DNA of 64,000 nucleotides, from the NCBI RefSeq assembly GCF_021295335.1, contig NZ_JAIWOT010000001.1, positions 1,553,001 to 1,617,000 of the forward strand, in the 5' to 3' direction. Source of the stretch: Komagataeibacter sp. FNDCF1. GTDB taxonomy: Bacteria; Pseudomonadota; Alphaproteobacteria; Acetobacterales; Acetobacteraceae. Shown in pieces: positions 45,273-54,165 of this stretch. A program made the position numbers and the translations under genes. Within the stretch, counting starts at the first letter, position 1. Every line of letters starts with the position of its first letter. The notes under the pieces are model-generated. The model was given only the letters and a program-made list of their open reading frames with translations, was not told the DNA's origin and ran no database searches.

Positions 45273-46553
45273 ATGGCACAAAAGTTTCGGGTCGTTATCG
45301 TTGGGGGGGGCGTAGCCGGACTGGCGCTGGCTACCCGGCTGGGCAATTCCATCGGCAAGTCGGGGCGTGCGGAAATCACGCTGGTCGACAAGAGCTTCGC
45401 CCATGTCTGGAAGCCCATGCTGCACTGCTTTGCCGCAGGCACGGCCGCCAACGAAAATGACCGCATCAGCTTCCTCTCGCAGGCCAGTCGCCACCATTTC
45501 GAATTCTGGCCCGGTGAGATCTCGGGCATGGACCGCACGGCCAAGACCATTACACTTGCCCCCGTTGTCGAGCCCACGGGCGAAGTCATACTGGATGAGC
45601 GCAAGCTGCAGTATGACGCGCTGGTCCTGTCGATTGGCAGCCGCGCGAATGATTTCGGCACCCCCGGCGTGGCCGAGCACTGCCTGTTCATTGACAACCT
45701 TGTCGAGGCCAACGGCTTCAACGAGCGTTTCCGCATGGAACTGCTCAAGGCGTTTGGCAATAACGAGGAACTGGACATCGCCATTGTCGGCGGCGGCGCC
45801 ACCGGCACGCAGCTTGCGGCCGAACTGCACAAGGCGCTGGATCTTGCCTCGCTCTACAGCTTCGGCAAGAAGCCGCCCAAGCTGAAGATCACCCTGCTTG
45901 AGGCAGGGCCGCGCATCCTGCCCGCCTTCCCCGAAGCCGTTTCCGCCGCGGCACAGAAAGAACTGGAAGCAATCGGGGTGACCGTGCAGACATCGGCCAT
46001 GGTCAGTGGCGCGGATGAAAAGGGTTTCATGCTCAAGGATGGCACGCGCATCCCCGCCACGCTGCGCGTCTGGGCCGCAGGCGTGAAGGCACCCGATGTC
46101 ACGCGCAAATTCGGTGAGCTGAAGCTTTCACGCTCCGGCCAGCTTGAAGTGCGCCCCACACTGCAGCTGGTAGAAGATGACAACATCTTCGCCATGGGTG
46201 ACTGCGCCTTCATTGCCGAAAAGCCTGTTGCCCCGACCGCGCAGGCCGCACGCCAGCAGGCGCACCATCTGGCCCGCCATATTCCCGCATGGATCAATGG
46301 CCGGCCGCTGCCAGCCTTCGCCTTTCATAACAAGGGCGCGGTGGTGGCACTGGGTGACTATAACGGCTGGGGCACGTTCCCCGGTGGCAAGGTATTCGGT
46401 GGTGGCTGGCTGCGTGGCATCAGCGCGCGCATGGTCCATCTCATGCTGTACCGCCAGCACCAGTTCGAACTTTACGGCACGTTCCGTGGCCTGATGTCGT
46501 GCTTGGTGGACTGGCTGGATGTATTTGTCCGCCCCTCCGTCCGGCTGGACTGA
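45273..46553 (+). CDS. ndh: type II NADH:quinone oxidoreductase
   Basis: 426 aa. Two dinucleotide folds: FRVVIVGGGVAGLALATRLG (FAD) and LDIAIVGGGATGTQLAAEL (NADH). The C-terminal membrane-associated part has GDYNGWGTFPGGKVFGGGWLRG and a hydrophobic, basic end typical of NDH-2. GDCAFIAEKPVAPTAQAARQQAHHLARHI is the quinone/FAD stretch. It oxidises NADH on the inner face of the membrane without pumping protons. Start chosen by GGAGGAATGTAGG. A strong terminator follows. It can reoxidise NADH from the upstream aldehyde dehydrogenase. Confidence 0.93.
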   Translation: MAQKFRVVIVGGGVAGLALATRLGNSIGKSGRAEITLVDKSFAHVWKPMLHCFAAGTAANENDRISFLSQASRHHFEFWPGEISGMDRTAKTITLAPVVEPTGEVILDERKLQYDALVLSIGSRANDFGTPGVAEHCLFIDNLVEANGFNERFRMELLKAFGNNEELDIAIVGGGATGTQLAAELHKALDLASLYSFGKKPPKLKITLLEAGPRILPAFPEAVSAAAQKELEAIGVTVQTSAMVSGADEKGFMLKDGTRIPATLRVWAAGVKAPDVTRKFGELKLSRSGQLEVRPTLQLVEDDNIFAMGDCAFIAEKPVAPTAQAARQQAHHLARHIPAWINGRPLPAFAFHNKGAVVALGDYNGWGTFPGGKVFGGGWLRGISARMVHLMLYRQHQFELYGTFRGLMSCLVDWLDVFVRPSVRLD

Positions 46554-46602
46554 AGCCGTCTGCCCCGGCTGCGATATGCTTCCGGCGCCCTGCTTCTTCT
46601 GT

Positions 46603-46634
46603 TGCCGCATGCCCCCGGGCATGCGGCATTTTTT
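46603..46634 (+). terminator. rho-independent terminator after ndh
   Basis: Perfect 12-bp arms TGCCGCATGCCC / GGGCATGCGGCA with a 2-nt loop, followed by TTTTTTA. 49 bp past the stop of ndh. Confidence 0.92.
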
Positions 46635-46750
46635 ATGATAGCCACGTCCTGTCGCCCCACCTGCCTGCATGCCGGGCACGGGGTGTCTGCTTGCCTGTCT
46701 GTCAGGCACATGGTTATAACACGGTTCACGATGACAGCAGCGAGGATGAA

Positions 46751-46954
46751 ATGAAAGTCAGCGCACGTAACCAGCTTTCGGGCCGGATCACCAAGATTGT
46801 AAAGGGTGCGACGACATCCCACGTCAGCATCGATATCGGCGGCAGTACCATCACGGCTTCCATCACCAATGAAGCGGTGGATGACCTGAATCTCAAGGTC
46901 GGCGAGGCCGCCACCGCAATCATCAAGGCATCTGACGTCATGGTGGGTGTCTGA
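46751..46954 (+). CDS. mop: molybdopterin/molybdate-binding TOBE protein (Mop)
   Basis: 67 aa. The whole protein is one TOBE/Mop domain: KVSARNQLSGRITKIVKGATTSHVSIDIGG...ITNEAVDDLNLKVGEAATAIIKASDVMVG. Mop proteins form hexamers storing molybdate in the cytosol. The start has GAGGATGA directly before it. It stands alone with no modABC transporter nearby. A weak hairpin follows. Confidence 0.92.
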   Translation: MKVSARNQLSGRITKIVKGATTSHVSIDIGGSTITASITNEAVDDLNLKVGEAATAIIKASDVMVGV

Positions 46955-47042
46955 GCACTCCATCCAACCACGCCCGCATCGGGTTCTCGCCTGACAGAAC
47001 CCGCGCGGGAGCGGCCGGAGCGCCATTGCACGAAATGGCCGC

Positions 47043-47066
47043 CAGCCCCCTGTAAACAGGGGCTGG
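47043..47066 (+). terminator. hairpin between mop and msrC
   Basis: CAGCCCC-TGT / ACAGGGGCTG arms with one bulged C and a 2-nt loop, about 90 bp past mop. No T-tract. Confidence 0.35.
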
Positions 47067-47129
47067 TTGACCCGGCGGCATAATCATGCCCGGTGAGCGG
47101 AATTCACGCATGACAGAGGATAAAGATCC

Positions 47130-47600
47130 ATGGCTGCCCCCACCTCGCGCCTGACCCCCGCTGACCTGGCACCAGGTGTTGCGTCCCTGCTGGCTGGCGA
47201 GACGGACCTGATTGCCAACATGGCGAATATTGCTGCCCTTGTGTATGAGGCCCTGCCGGATGTGAACTGGGCAGGCTTCTATTTGTGGAAGGAAGGCGAA
47301 CTGGTGCTCGGCCCGTTCCAGGGGCGGGTGGCGTGCACGCGCATCGCAGCAGGCAAAGGCGTATGCGGAACCGCCGCGCGGGACCGGGTAACGCTGGTCG
47401 TGCCCGATGTGCACGCCTTTCCCGGCCATATCGCCTGTGACGCGGCATCCGCCTCGGAAATCGTGGTGCCCATACTGGTGGGAGATCGCTTGCTGGGGGT
47501 GCTGGATATCGACAGTCCGCGCCGGGAACGCTTCACCCTGGCCGACCAGACCATGGTGGAGGCAATCGTGGCCTTGCTGGTGCGGTCCATTCCCGCATGA
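47130..47600 (+). CDS. msrC: free methionine-(R)-sulfoxide reductase (GAF domain)
   Basis: 156 aa, one GAF domain. The three family Cys are seen in GRVACTRI, KGVCGTAA and HIACDAASAS; these are the catalytic and resolving Cys of fRMsr. VPILVGDRLLGVLDIDSP is the usual closing stretch. It reduces free Met-(R)-sulfoxide in the cytosol with thioredoxin. Stand-alone gene; context does not add more. Confidence 0.92.
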   Translation: MAAPTSRLTPADLAPGVASLLAGETDLIANMANIAALVYEALPDVNWAGFYLWKEGELVLGPFQGRVACTRIAAGKGVCGTAARDRVTLVVPDVHAFPGHIACDAASASEIVVPILVGDRLLGVLDIDSPRRERFTLADQTMVEAIVALLVRSIPA

Positions 47601-47675
47601 CGATGGCATCCATGCAACCACGGTAACGACCTGCCAGCATGCCGTTCACTGTAAAAGGGCCGTACCCGCCTGCCC

Positions 47676-48560
47676 CTATGCCAAAGACGGGGCGGCAGGG
47701 CTGCCGAAGCGTATGCACCGGGAAAATCTTTCCGGAATCATGACGAACTGATAGGCTTCACGCCGGAAGCAGAAGAAGCCGTTTTCATCCCGGATGATTT
47801 CGGATGTCAGGGATGACAGTTTTTCAGCAAAATCGAACCGGTCCAGCACGCCCCGCCCCAGCATGTCCAGGACGGGATGGAAGGTGTAATTGAAAAATTT
47901 TTCCGTCTCGCTATAATGATGCGAGTTCTTCATCTTTTTTTTGTCTTTCCATACATTGTTCCTGTTTTTCATATGTCTGTTCATGGCTGTATTGTAGTCG
48001 AACAGCTTGATATGGAAATTGTACAGGTCCGGATCGAATGCAGGTTCCCTGTCAACATAATGAAGCCCTTCGGACCATCGCGTTGGTATCCTGCTGATCA
48101 GCGTCTTGCATTCATATGATGTAAAGATGGCATATTTCCGCTGCTCCAGCATGGCCTGGCTGAAATCTATGGGGTATTCACGGTCAAGGGCATGTACGAC
48201 ATTCAGCCCTATGGCCGTCCTGTAATCGGACAGGCCCCTGCGGGCATAATCTTTCAGGTCCTTGTATTTGTCAGGGTCAGCCACCAGAATTTCATCACAA
48301 TCTGTAATGATGACCGCATCATAACTGCGCAGCAGCAGCGCATGCAGGGACGACAGCACGGCGGATTTGTCGATATCATCAAAGGGCGCGTATGGCAGGT
48401 GAATGATGTTGACGCCGCGCAGGTCGACATCGGGCTGCCGGGTGGAGCCCGCGTCAACAATGTAGATATTTTCCCGGCCGCAGGATTCCCCGTAATGGTT
48501 CAGCCAGATGCGCAGGTTTATATCTTCATTGAATATATATGTCGCGGCGGCAATCTTCAT
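47676..48560 (-). CDS. glycosyltransferase family 2-like protein
   Basis: 294 aa, no membrane segment. Starts MKIAAATYIFNEDINLRIWLNHYG, the YNEx nucleotide-sugar site of GT-A enzymes; IITDCDEILVAD (about residue 88) gives the DxD metal site. RKYAIFTSYECKTLISRI and a basic/aromatic C-terminal part complete a GT2/GT92-like fold. Likely transfers a sugar to a polysaccharide or glycoprotein. Start supported by AGGGGGAAC. It is divergent from a second glycosyltransferase-like gene across a 299-bp gap. Confidence 0.75.
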   Translation of the reverse strand: MKIAAATYIFNEDINLRIWLNHYGESCGRENIYIVDAGSTRQPDVDLRGVNIIHLPYAPFDDIDKSAVLSSLHALLLRSYDAVIITDCDEILVADPDKYKDLKDYARRGLSDYRTAIGLNVVHALDREYPIDFSQAMLEQRKYAIFTSYECKTLISRIPTRWSEGLHYVDREPAFDPDLYNFHIKLFDYNTAMNRHMKNRNNVWKDKKKMKNSHHYSETEKFFNYTFHPVLDMLGRGVLDRFDFAEKLSSLTSEIIRDENGFFCFRREAYQFVMIPERFSRCIRFGSPAAPSLA

Positions 48561-48859
48561 GACATGTTCCCCCTAATTTTTTCTTTTCACATACCTGTAA
48601 AAAACGTCCGTTCCTGTCCGGATTTTATTTAAAATTTACTACCATTTTGCTAAGCCGCTCCCGAACCCGGCGGGAACAGAAAAAATCCCTGAATTTCGTA
48701 TCGTTACGATGCGTGACCCACCGGTCGCGCAGGATGATGCAGGGCCGGACTTTCCTGAATATTAACGGATATTCCCTATCATCATCCCGCCATGGACTTT
48801 CATGAATCATGTCCGGCCGGACGCGACGCTTATGTCATTATCTGTTTTTTACATAGGGT

Positions 48860-50641
48860 ATGTTTCGGATATTTATGATGGATACATCAAACATGGACAG
48901 GAAAGAACCTTATGCCCTGATGAGCTTCCATGGTTCCGTCATGGTCATGCGCGACGGCGTCTGCCAGTTACAGGACCCGCGCAACGTAACCCCCGATGAC
49001 TGCCTGCACATTCAGCCCGAAAACATCCGTCTGGGTAAAACCATCATCAATTCCAGGAGCTTCTCGACGGATTTCCACACCGGCCGCGACACCGTTTCAT
49101 TTTCCCATGGCGGCACATTCCTGACGGCGGAAGCCGATGGCAGCCTGACCACCACCGCGACCGCATGCCAGGCGTGGGAGCACTTCCGTCTTGTGCCGCT
49201 TTCGTCCCTTGTCACGTTCCATGCCGCCATGCAGGCATTCTGGCGGGCGGAGGATGACAGCATCCGGGTCCGTGGCGTGCATATCCATACCCTGCCCGAT
49301 TTCTGGATACGCTTCGGCCCCTTCCGGTTCCCGCTGGAACAGATTGACCAGGTGATGAAAGACGGGACAGTCACAATCGGGAAATCCCTCTCCGCAACCC
49401 CGCATGACCTTGTGTTCCATCATGACACATCGCCTGCCGGCCACACGCCCGTCATCTGGATCAAACCGCTGGGCAATACGGCCAACCGGGCCATGCAGTA
49501 CCTTGTTGCACGGCACATCCAGCACAGCGTGCCCCATGCGACGATAGAAAACATATTCCTGCCGGAATGGAATATTGATACCCGTACACCGCCGCTTCCG
49601 CTTGAAAACGGGTGCCGGCTCGGGTGGGACCGGTTCTGGATCGACATCGCGGGACTGGCGGACTGCCTGCGGCGCGGGGTGATCGAGACGCTTTTCCTGG
49701 ACAGTTTCAGTTTCAATATCGACCATATCCCCCCGCGTGCCATATGCAGGCGGATCCTGCCTGCCACCACCATGGCGGAAGATGTGGAGGTATTCGGCCC
49801 CGATACGATCGTGTGCAACATCCGGGCGGGGGAAGTACTGGAGAACGCCCATCCCGACTATATTGTCCTGCCGCCAGAATATTACAGGCTTGTCGTACAG
49901 GACTGTGGTCTGGAACCGGTCTTCTTTGGCCAGCTGGATGACAATGCCTATGTGGACTCCCTCCGCCGGGCCTTCCCCCATGCCCGGTTCATACATGGCC
50001 GGGGGCCGGAGCATGATTTTGCCGTACTCCAGCGTGCGGCGAACATTGCCATTTCGGTCAGTACGTTCTCGTGGCTTGCCGCATGGCTGGGATCAGCCCA
50101 GAGGGTGTACATGCCGCTGGGGGGCATGTTCAATCCCAACCAGAACAAGCTGCAGAACTTCATGCCACTGGAAGAGCAGGATTTCCGGTTTGTCCTGCTT
50201 CCCACCTGTCAGGCAGAAAACCTGTACCGCAACCCGGAGCAATTTTTCCACAAACAGGCGTTCCTGGGGCACAATGCCCGTATCCTGACCCGCGGGCAGG
50301 CCAGGAAACTGCTGGACAGAAGCCGCCGGCACTGGCCCCCGCAGCCGCTGGTCTACGGCTTTGATGCCGCCTATTACACGGCGGCGCATCCTGAAGTGCA
50401 GGATGAATTACACAACGGCCTGCCCAGCGCACTGGAGCATTACATGCATAATGGCTTCCATCGCGGGTATGCTCCCCATCCGTTCGATGCGACGTTTTAC
50501 GGCATGACCCATCCGGATGCGGCGCTGGCGGTTGCACAAGGTCATTATGCCTCGCTTCACGAACATTATCAGAAAAAGGGCATCTTCCTGGGTTATGAAG
50601 CCTGCCCCGCCGGGAAACGGGACCAGACAGGACAGAACTGA
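48860..50641 (+). CDS. GT11-like (fucosyltransferase-type) protein with C-terminal repeats
   Basis: 593 aa. VIWIKPLGNTANRAMQYLVARHIQ (about 206-230) matches the GxLGNQMFQYA motif of GT11 alpha-1,2-fucosyltransferases. VCNIRAGEVLENAHPDYIVL recalls their HxRRGDY stretch and ISVSTFSWLAAWLGSAQ their SxxSFSWW loop. The last 100 residues carry two units of an FDAxYYxxxHPxVxxxxxxG...HYxxxG pattern, a repeat often added to surface glycosyltransferases. N-terminal 190 residues are not recognised. Likely builds an exopolysaccharide or modifies surface glycans. The codon-12 Met is an alternative start. Confidence 0.6.
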   Translation: MFRIFMMDTSNMDRKEPYALMSFHGSVMVMRDGVCQLQDPRNVTPDDCLHIQPENIRLGKTIINSRSFSTDFHTGRDTVSFSHGGTFLTAEADGSLTTTATACQAWEHFRLVPLSSLVTFHAAMQAFWRAEDDSIRVRGVHIHTLPDFWIRFGPFRFPLEQIDQVMKDGTVTIGKSLSATPHDLVFHHDTSPAGHTPVIWIKPLGNTANRAMQYLVARHIQHSVPHATIENIFLPEWNIDTRTPPLPLENGCRLGWDRFWIDIAGLADCLRRGVIETLFLDSFSFNIDHIPPRAICRRILPATTMAEDVEVFGPDTIVCNIRAGEVLENAHPDYIVLPPEYYRLVVQDCGLEPVFFGQLDDNAYVDSLRRAFPHARFIHGRGPEHDFAVLQRAANIAISVSTFSWLAAWLGSAQRVYMPLGGMFNPNQNKLQNFMPLEEQDFRFVLLPTCQAENLYRNPEQFFHKQAFLGHNARILTRGQARKLLDRSRRHWPPQPLVYGFDAAYYTAAHPEVQDELHNGLPSALEHYMHNGFHRGYAPHPFDATFYGMTHPDAALAVAQGHYASLHEHYQKKGIFLGYEACPAGKRDQTGQN

Positions 50642-50983
50642 TCCCTTTTCGTACCGTGATGTTGGTTGCGTTCCCTGTTGGTGGATGTGCACGGTGTGAT
50701 GGCATGATGGTCTGGCATCATCCGTGGGATCAGGCAGCGTATTCCCTGCTGAATGGGGCGTCCGGTGGCTGCGGATGCTGCATGAGACCGGACTGGAGCC
50801 CCGGGGCCGTCCACCAGCCGTGCCGGCATGTGGGATGAATGCCGTTCTCATTCCGCTTTCCGGTGTGGTCATGTGGAGCCTGCGCCGCCATAATGCCGTC
50901 CGACGTTGATGGATCCGTGATGGAGGATGAGCCGACCGGCCCATGCCCGCATGGACAGGGCTGACAGGGAGCGGCAGGCAGGC
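50642..50983. other. intergenic region before mdaB
   Basis: 342 bp on the plus strand with several chance frames and no recognisable protein. It should hold the mdaB promoter; no clear boxes seen. Confidence 0.45.
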
Positions 50984-51574
50984 ATGAAAAAACTTTTGCT
51001 TCTTAATGGCGGAAAGGCATTTGGCCATTCACATGGGCGGCTGAACGCCACATTGCATGACATCGCTCTCGAACAGCTTTCCCTTGCCGGTTTTGCGCTG
51101 CGCGCCACAACCATTGATGCAGGCTATGACGTAGCGCACGAAGTCGACAGCTATCTGTGGGCCGATGCCGTCATTTACCAGTTCCCCGGATGGTGGATGG
51201 GTGAACCATGGATTGTAAAACGGTACATGGATGAAGTCCTGACCGCGGGTCATGGCATCCTGTATGCCAATGATGGCCGCTCGCGCGCCCATCCCGAGCG
51301 GAAATACGGTTCGGGCGGCCTGTCACAGGGCAAGCGTTACATGATCTCGACCACATGGAACGCCCCGGAAGATGCCTTTACCGATCCCGGCCAGTTTTTT
51401 GAAGGCAAGGGCATTGATGGTGTCTTCTTTCCCTTTCACAAGGCGCATGCCTTCCTGGGCATGACGGCACTGCCCACCTTCATGGCCAACAATGTCATCA
51501 AGGCCCCGTCGGTCGAGGCAACGACCGCCCGGTACCGTACCCATCTGGCCCAGGTTTTCGGCCAGGCGGAATAG
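50984..51574 (+). CDS. mdaB: NAD(P)H quinone reductase (MdaB family)
   Basis: 196 aa. Flavodoxin-like fold starting KKLLLLNGGKAFGHSHGRLN, with WADAVIYQFPGWWMGEPWIVKRYMDEV and GKRYMISTTWNAPEDAF as MdaB hallmarks. It reduces quinones by two electrons in the cytosol, protecting from redox stress. The start was placed at the Met before the first strand; an upstream in-frame Met is not conserved. Monocistronic. Confidence 0.92.
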   Translation: MKKLLLLNGGKAFGHSHGRLNATLHDIALEQLSLAGFALRATTIDAGYDVAHEVDSYLWADAVIYQFPGWWMGEPWIVKRYMDEVLTAGHGILYANDGRSRAHPERKYGSGGLSQGKRYMISTTWNAPEDAFTDPGQFFEGKGIDGVFFPFHKAHAFLGMTALPTFMANNVIKAPSVEATTARYRTHLAQVFGQAE

Positions 51575-51754
51575 CGGAGCCAGGTCATGGGTCCGGTCCA
51601 CTGACACAGTGGGTCCATCCCATGAAAGCATGGCTGCGGCGGGCAAAAAACCGGCTGCCCGCACGACTACCAGCGCGGCCGACGCACAACCCGCCGCCAG
51701 AGCGTCATCCTGCCGGGTCGTGGTCCGGGGTGTGGAGCATGCGCGGCTTAAGGC

Positions 51755-52408
51755 TTACATCTGCGCACTTTCACGCAGTCGCGGCAGGTCGATGGTCAGA
51801 TGATGCATGTCGCGTCGATGGATGATTTTCCTGCGCTCCAGAATACCCAGCGCCCGGCTGACACTTTCGGTTGCAACACCCATGTAATCCGCGATGTCGG
51901 GGCGGCTCATGGGCAGTTTCATGATCCGGGTCTGCGGGTCGAAACACCGGCTGTTGCTGCAGCATTCCAGCAGGAAGGCAACCACTTTCGTCACCACGTC
52001 ATATTTGGCCATCAGGATGATGCGATGCTGCTGCAGGCTGATTTCGGCTGTCGCCCTGAGCAGGAACCTGTTCTGCATGTCCGGCCGCGACAGGAGCAGC
52101 GTATGCAGCTTCCCGGTCTGGAAACGCACGATGCTCCCCTGCCCCAGCATATCGGCATTATTGGAATAGCGCCCGTCCCGGGCTATGCCAAACACATCAT
52201 CTGCCCAGCGGAAGGCCAGTACCTGCCGCTTCCCATCCAGCAGGTCGTGGGATATGCGCACGACGCCATTTTCAACCATGTACATATGGGTACTGGCATC
52301 TCCCTGCCGGAAAAGCTTGGTACCCGCCCTGACATCCATGGCTTCACCAATTGCCATGAGCGCGCTTCGATCAGCAGGCGTCAGGGCAAAAATGACTGAT
52401 GCACTCAT
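51755..52408 (-). CDS. Crp/Fnr-family regulator without [4Fe-4S] cysteines
   Basis: 217 aa. N-terminal cyclic-nucleotide-binding-like barrel (AGTKLFRQGDASTHMYMVENGVVRI), a dimer helix, and a C-terminal HTH MSRPDIADYMGVATESVSRALGILERRKII. The N-terminal Cys cluster of true Fnr is missing; two Cys appear only in ECCSNSRC in the middle. It is thus more like FixK/DNR or a redox-tuned Crp. It would regulate respiratory or stress genes. No obvious target next to it. Confidence 0.9.
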   Translation of the reverse strand: MSASVIFALTPADRSALMAIGEAMDVRAGTKLFRQGDASTHMYMVENGVVRISHDLLDGKRQVLAFRWADDVFGIARDGRYSNNADMLGQGSIVRFQTGKLHTLLLSRPDMQNRFLLRATAEISLQQHRIILMAKYDVVTKVVAFLLECCSNSRCFDPQTRIMKLPMSRPDIADYMGVATESVSRALGILERRKIIHRRDMHHLTIDLPRLRESAQM

Positions 52409-52520
52409 TGTTCACTTTCAATCCATGCATTGCGTACGTCACCGGAGCATGTTGCGCGCCATGGAGGTCAGGCTCCCGTTCCCCTGCATGGAACAAGGAC
52501 CCGCCACAGACCCTTATCCG

Positions 52521-53225
52521 TTACAAACCCGGCACGATATTGTCCTGCTGGCCCGACCGCCTGGCTCCCCTGTCCTGCTGATGGGTCTGGATGACTGTTT
52601 CAAACACGGACCAGCAGGTGTCAAAGAACCGTTCCTTGTCCGCCTCCGTCGCAAATGCGCAACGCCCGACCAGCGCCACGCGGAAGGGCCAGCCGGCGAT
52701 CATGCCGGTCAGGCCATGGGCCAGATGGTCCAGCCACGCGGCTTCCTCCGGTTTGTCACCCCTGCCCAGCGCCTTGCCCAGCAGGCTTATGATATGTTCG
52801 TAGAACGTCCTGCCGATTTCGTCGCCAAGACTGTCCAGCAGGGCGGGAATACGCTGCCCGTCAGCAATCAGCACGCGGTATGTTTCCACCGTTTCCGGGA
52901 TCAGGGAGAATTCCAGGAACCGCCAGACAAGCTGGCGCAGCGCGAGGACCGGATCGGAGGGGGAAAGCGACGCCTCATGCATCGCATCGACCAGATGCTG
53001 GCAGCGTTCCCGCACAACAGCCTTGAACAGTTCTTCCTTCGATGAGTAGCGCCGGTAGATGGTGGCCTTGCTGCATCCCACCATGCGTGCGATCCGCTCC
53101 ACTGCCGTAGCGGCATAGCCGTCAGCAAGGAAAGCCTGTGTCGCGATGTCGAGCACGGCGCGATCCAGTTCTTCGGTACCTTCGATGGAAGGCCTGCCAC
53201 AGGACTTGTGAACGGATAGGGCCAT
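52521..53225 (-). CDS. TetR/AcrR-family regulator
   Basis: 234 aa. N-terminal HTH with ELDRAVLDIATQAFLADGYAATAVERIARMVGCSKATIYRRYSSKEELFKAVV, the typical TetR pattern. The C-terminal ligand domain has ADGQRIPALLDSLGDEIGRTFYEHI. It often represses a nearby efflux pump; none lies directly beside it. Start supported by GGGAG. It starts 43 bp from the end of the exported unknown gene upstream on the same strand, so the two could be co-transcribed. Confidence 0.92.
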   Translation of the reverse strand: MALSVHKSCGRPSIEGTEELDRAVLDIATQAFLADGYAATAVERIARMVGCSKATIYRRYSSKEELFKAVVRERCQHLVDAMHEASLSPSDPVLALRQLVWRFLEFSLIPETVETYRVLIADGQRIPALLDSLGDEIGRTFYEHIISLLGKALGRGDKPEEAAWLDHLAHGLTGMIAGWPFRVALVGRCAFATEADKERFFDTCWSVFETVIQTHQQDRGARRSGQQDNIVPGL

Positions 53226-53267
53226 CGCTTTTCAAACTCTCCCGGTTTCAACCATTGCAATGATGCA

Positions 53268-53816
53268 TTACGGCTGCACCCTATCCGCCTGCATGTGAAA
53301 ATGCAGCCGTGAAACCTGTCCCGACAGCTGGGCCCCGTGGCTGCGGCCGGAAAACCGGATATCAACTCCGCGTGCATTTTCCATGACAATGCCAACAGGC
53401 CCATGGCCGATCGTGGCCGTGCCACCTATTGTCCAGTAGGTGCCATTAAAATCGCTTACGCGCGCCAGGTTGTGCACACAGCCCTGACCGGACAGGCCCG
53501 CGCCACCCAGTGACAGCATGCCCCCGCCCCGCACGGTAAAGGGATAGTCATGCACCCCGTCATGCAGGACGCCCCGCCCCCACACATAGCCGACCATGAA
53601 GCTGACCTGCCGGACGGACAGGTCGATGCGTGCATCACCTGCCCCACATTCCGCATATGCCCGGGCCGGATGGGATACGACGCAGGCCCCCAGCGCGAAC
53701 AGGCCCACCCCCCCGAGGACATGACCCAGAAGATGGCCACGGCACGGAAATACACGGCGGGGCGCGCTGCCTGCCCCGTTGCCACGCCACCAATCCATAA
53801 TATCCAGCCTGCCCAT
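53268..53816 (-). CDS. exported beta-rich protein, weakly DUF1134/EipA-like
   Basis: 182 aa. A long N-terminal arm with basic residues and a hydrophobic run (LLGHVLGGVGLFALGACVV) ends near a possible cleavage after ARAYA. The mature part, VGYVWGRGVLHDGVHDYPFTVRGGG...NLARVSDFNGTYWTIGGTATIG...RGVDIRFSG, has the Gly-rich, beta-strand pattern of DUF1134/EipA-like envelope proteins. The fit is partial. No known function here; EipA of Brucella supports envelope integrity. Confidence 0.55.
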   Translation of the reverse strand: MGRLDIMDWWRGNGAGSAPRRVFPCRGHLLGHVLGGVGLFALGACVVSHPARAYAECGAGDARIDLSVRQVSFMVGYVWGRGVLHDGVHDYPFTVRGGGMLSLGGAGLSGQGCVHNLARVSDFNGTYWTIGGTATIGHGPVGIVMENARGVDIRFSGRSHGAQLSGQVSRLHFHMQADRVQP

Positions 53817-54165
53817 ATGATCCTATTCCGCCAGGACAGCCCATGCTTGCCTGCATCATGTCGCGCCGCCAAAAGAACGGTACGGTATCGTTTTATAAAT
53901 TGACGTACCGCCTGTCAACGCACACGGCAAAAAACCTTTCCTTGACGGTTCGGCGGCAGGCGTCACGCCCCTGTCCCGTACGGATGTCCGGTTCCATACC
54001 GGATCGAGATCATGAGATCTGCCATGCCATTACCCGGGCAGGAGCCGATGGCGGGCAGAATGGGGCGGCACACCGCCCAAACAGAAACGGGCGGCCCTGC
54101 AGGCCGCCCGTCCCGAACATGATTGCAGACCGCCTGTCCGCGCCCGGCATCGGGGCGCCAGCGGG
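53817..54165. other. intergenic region with the terminator of the second MFS gene
   Basis: 349 bp. The right part holds the hairpin at 54078-54110. No supported gene. Confidence 0.45.
54078..54110 (-). terminator. terminator after the second MFS gene
   Basis: Arms CGGGCGGCC / GGCCGCCCG with a 5-nt loop; on the minus strand GTTTCTGTTTG follows. 56 bp past the stop codon. Confidence 0.7.
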
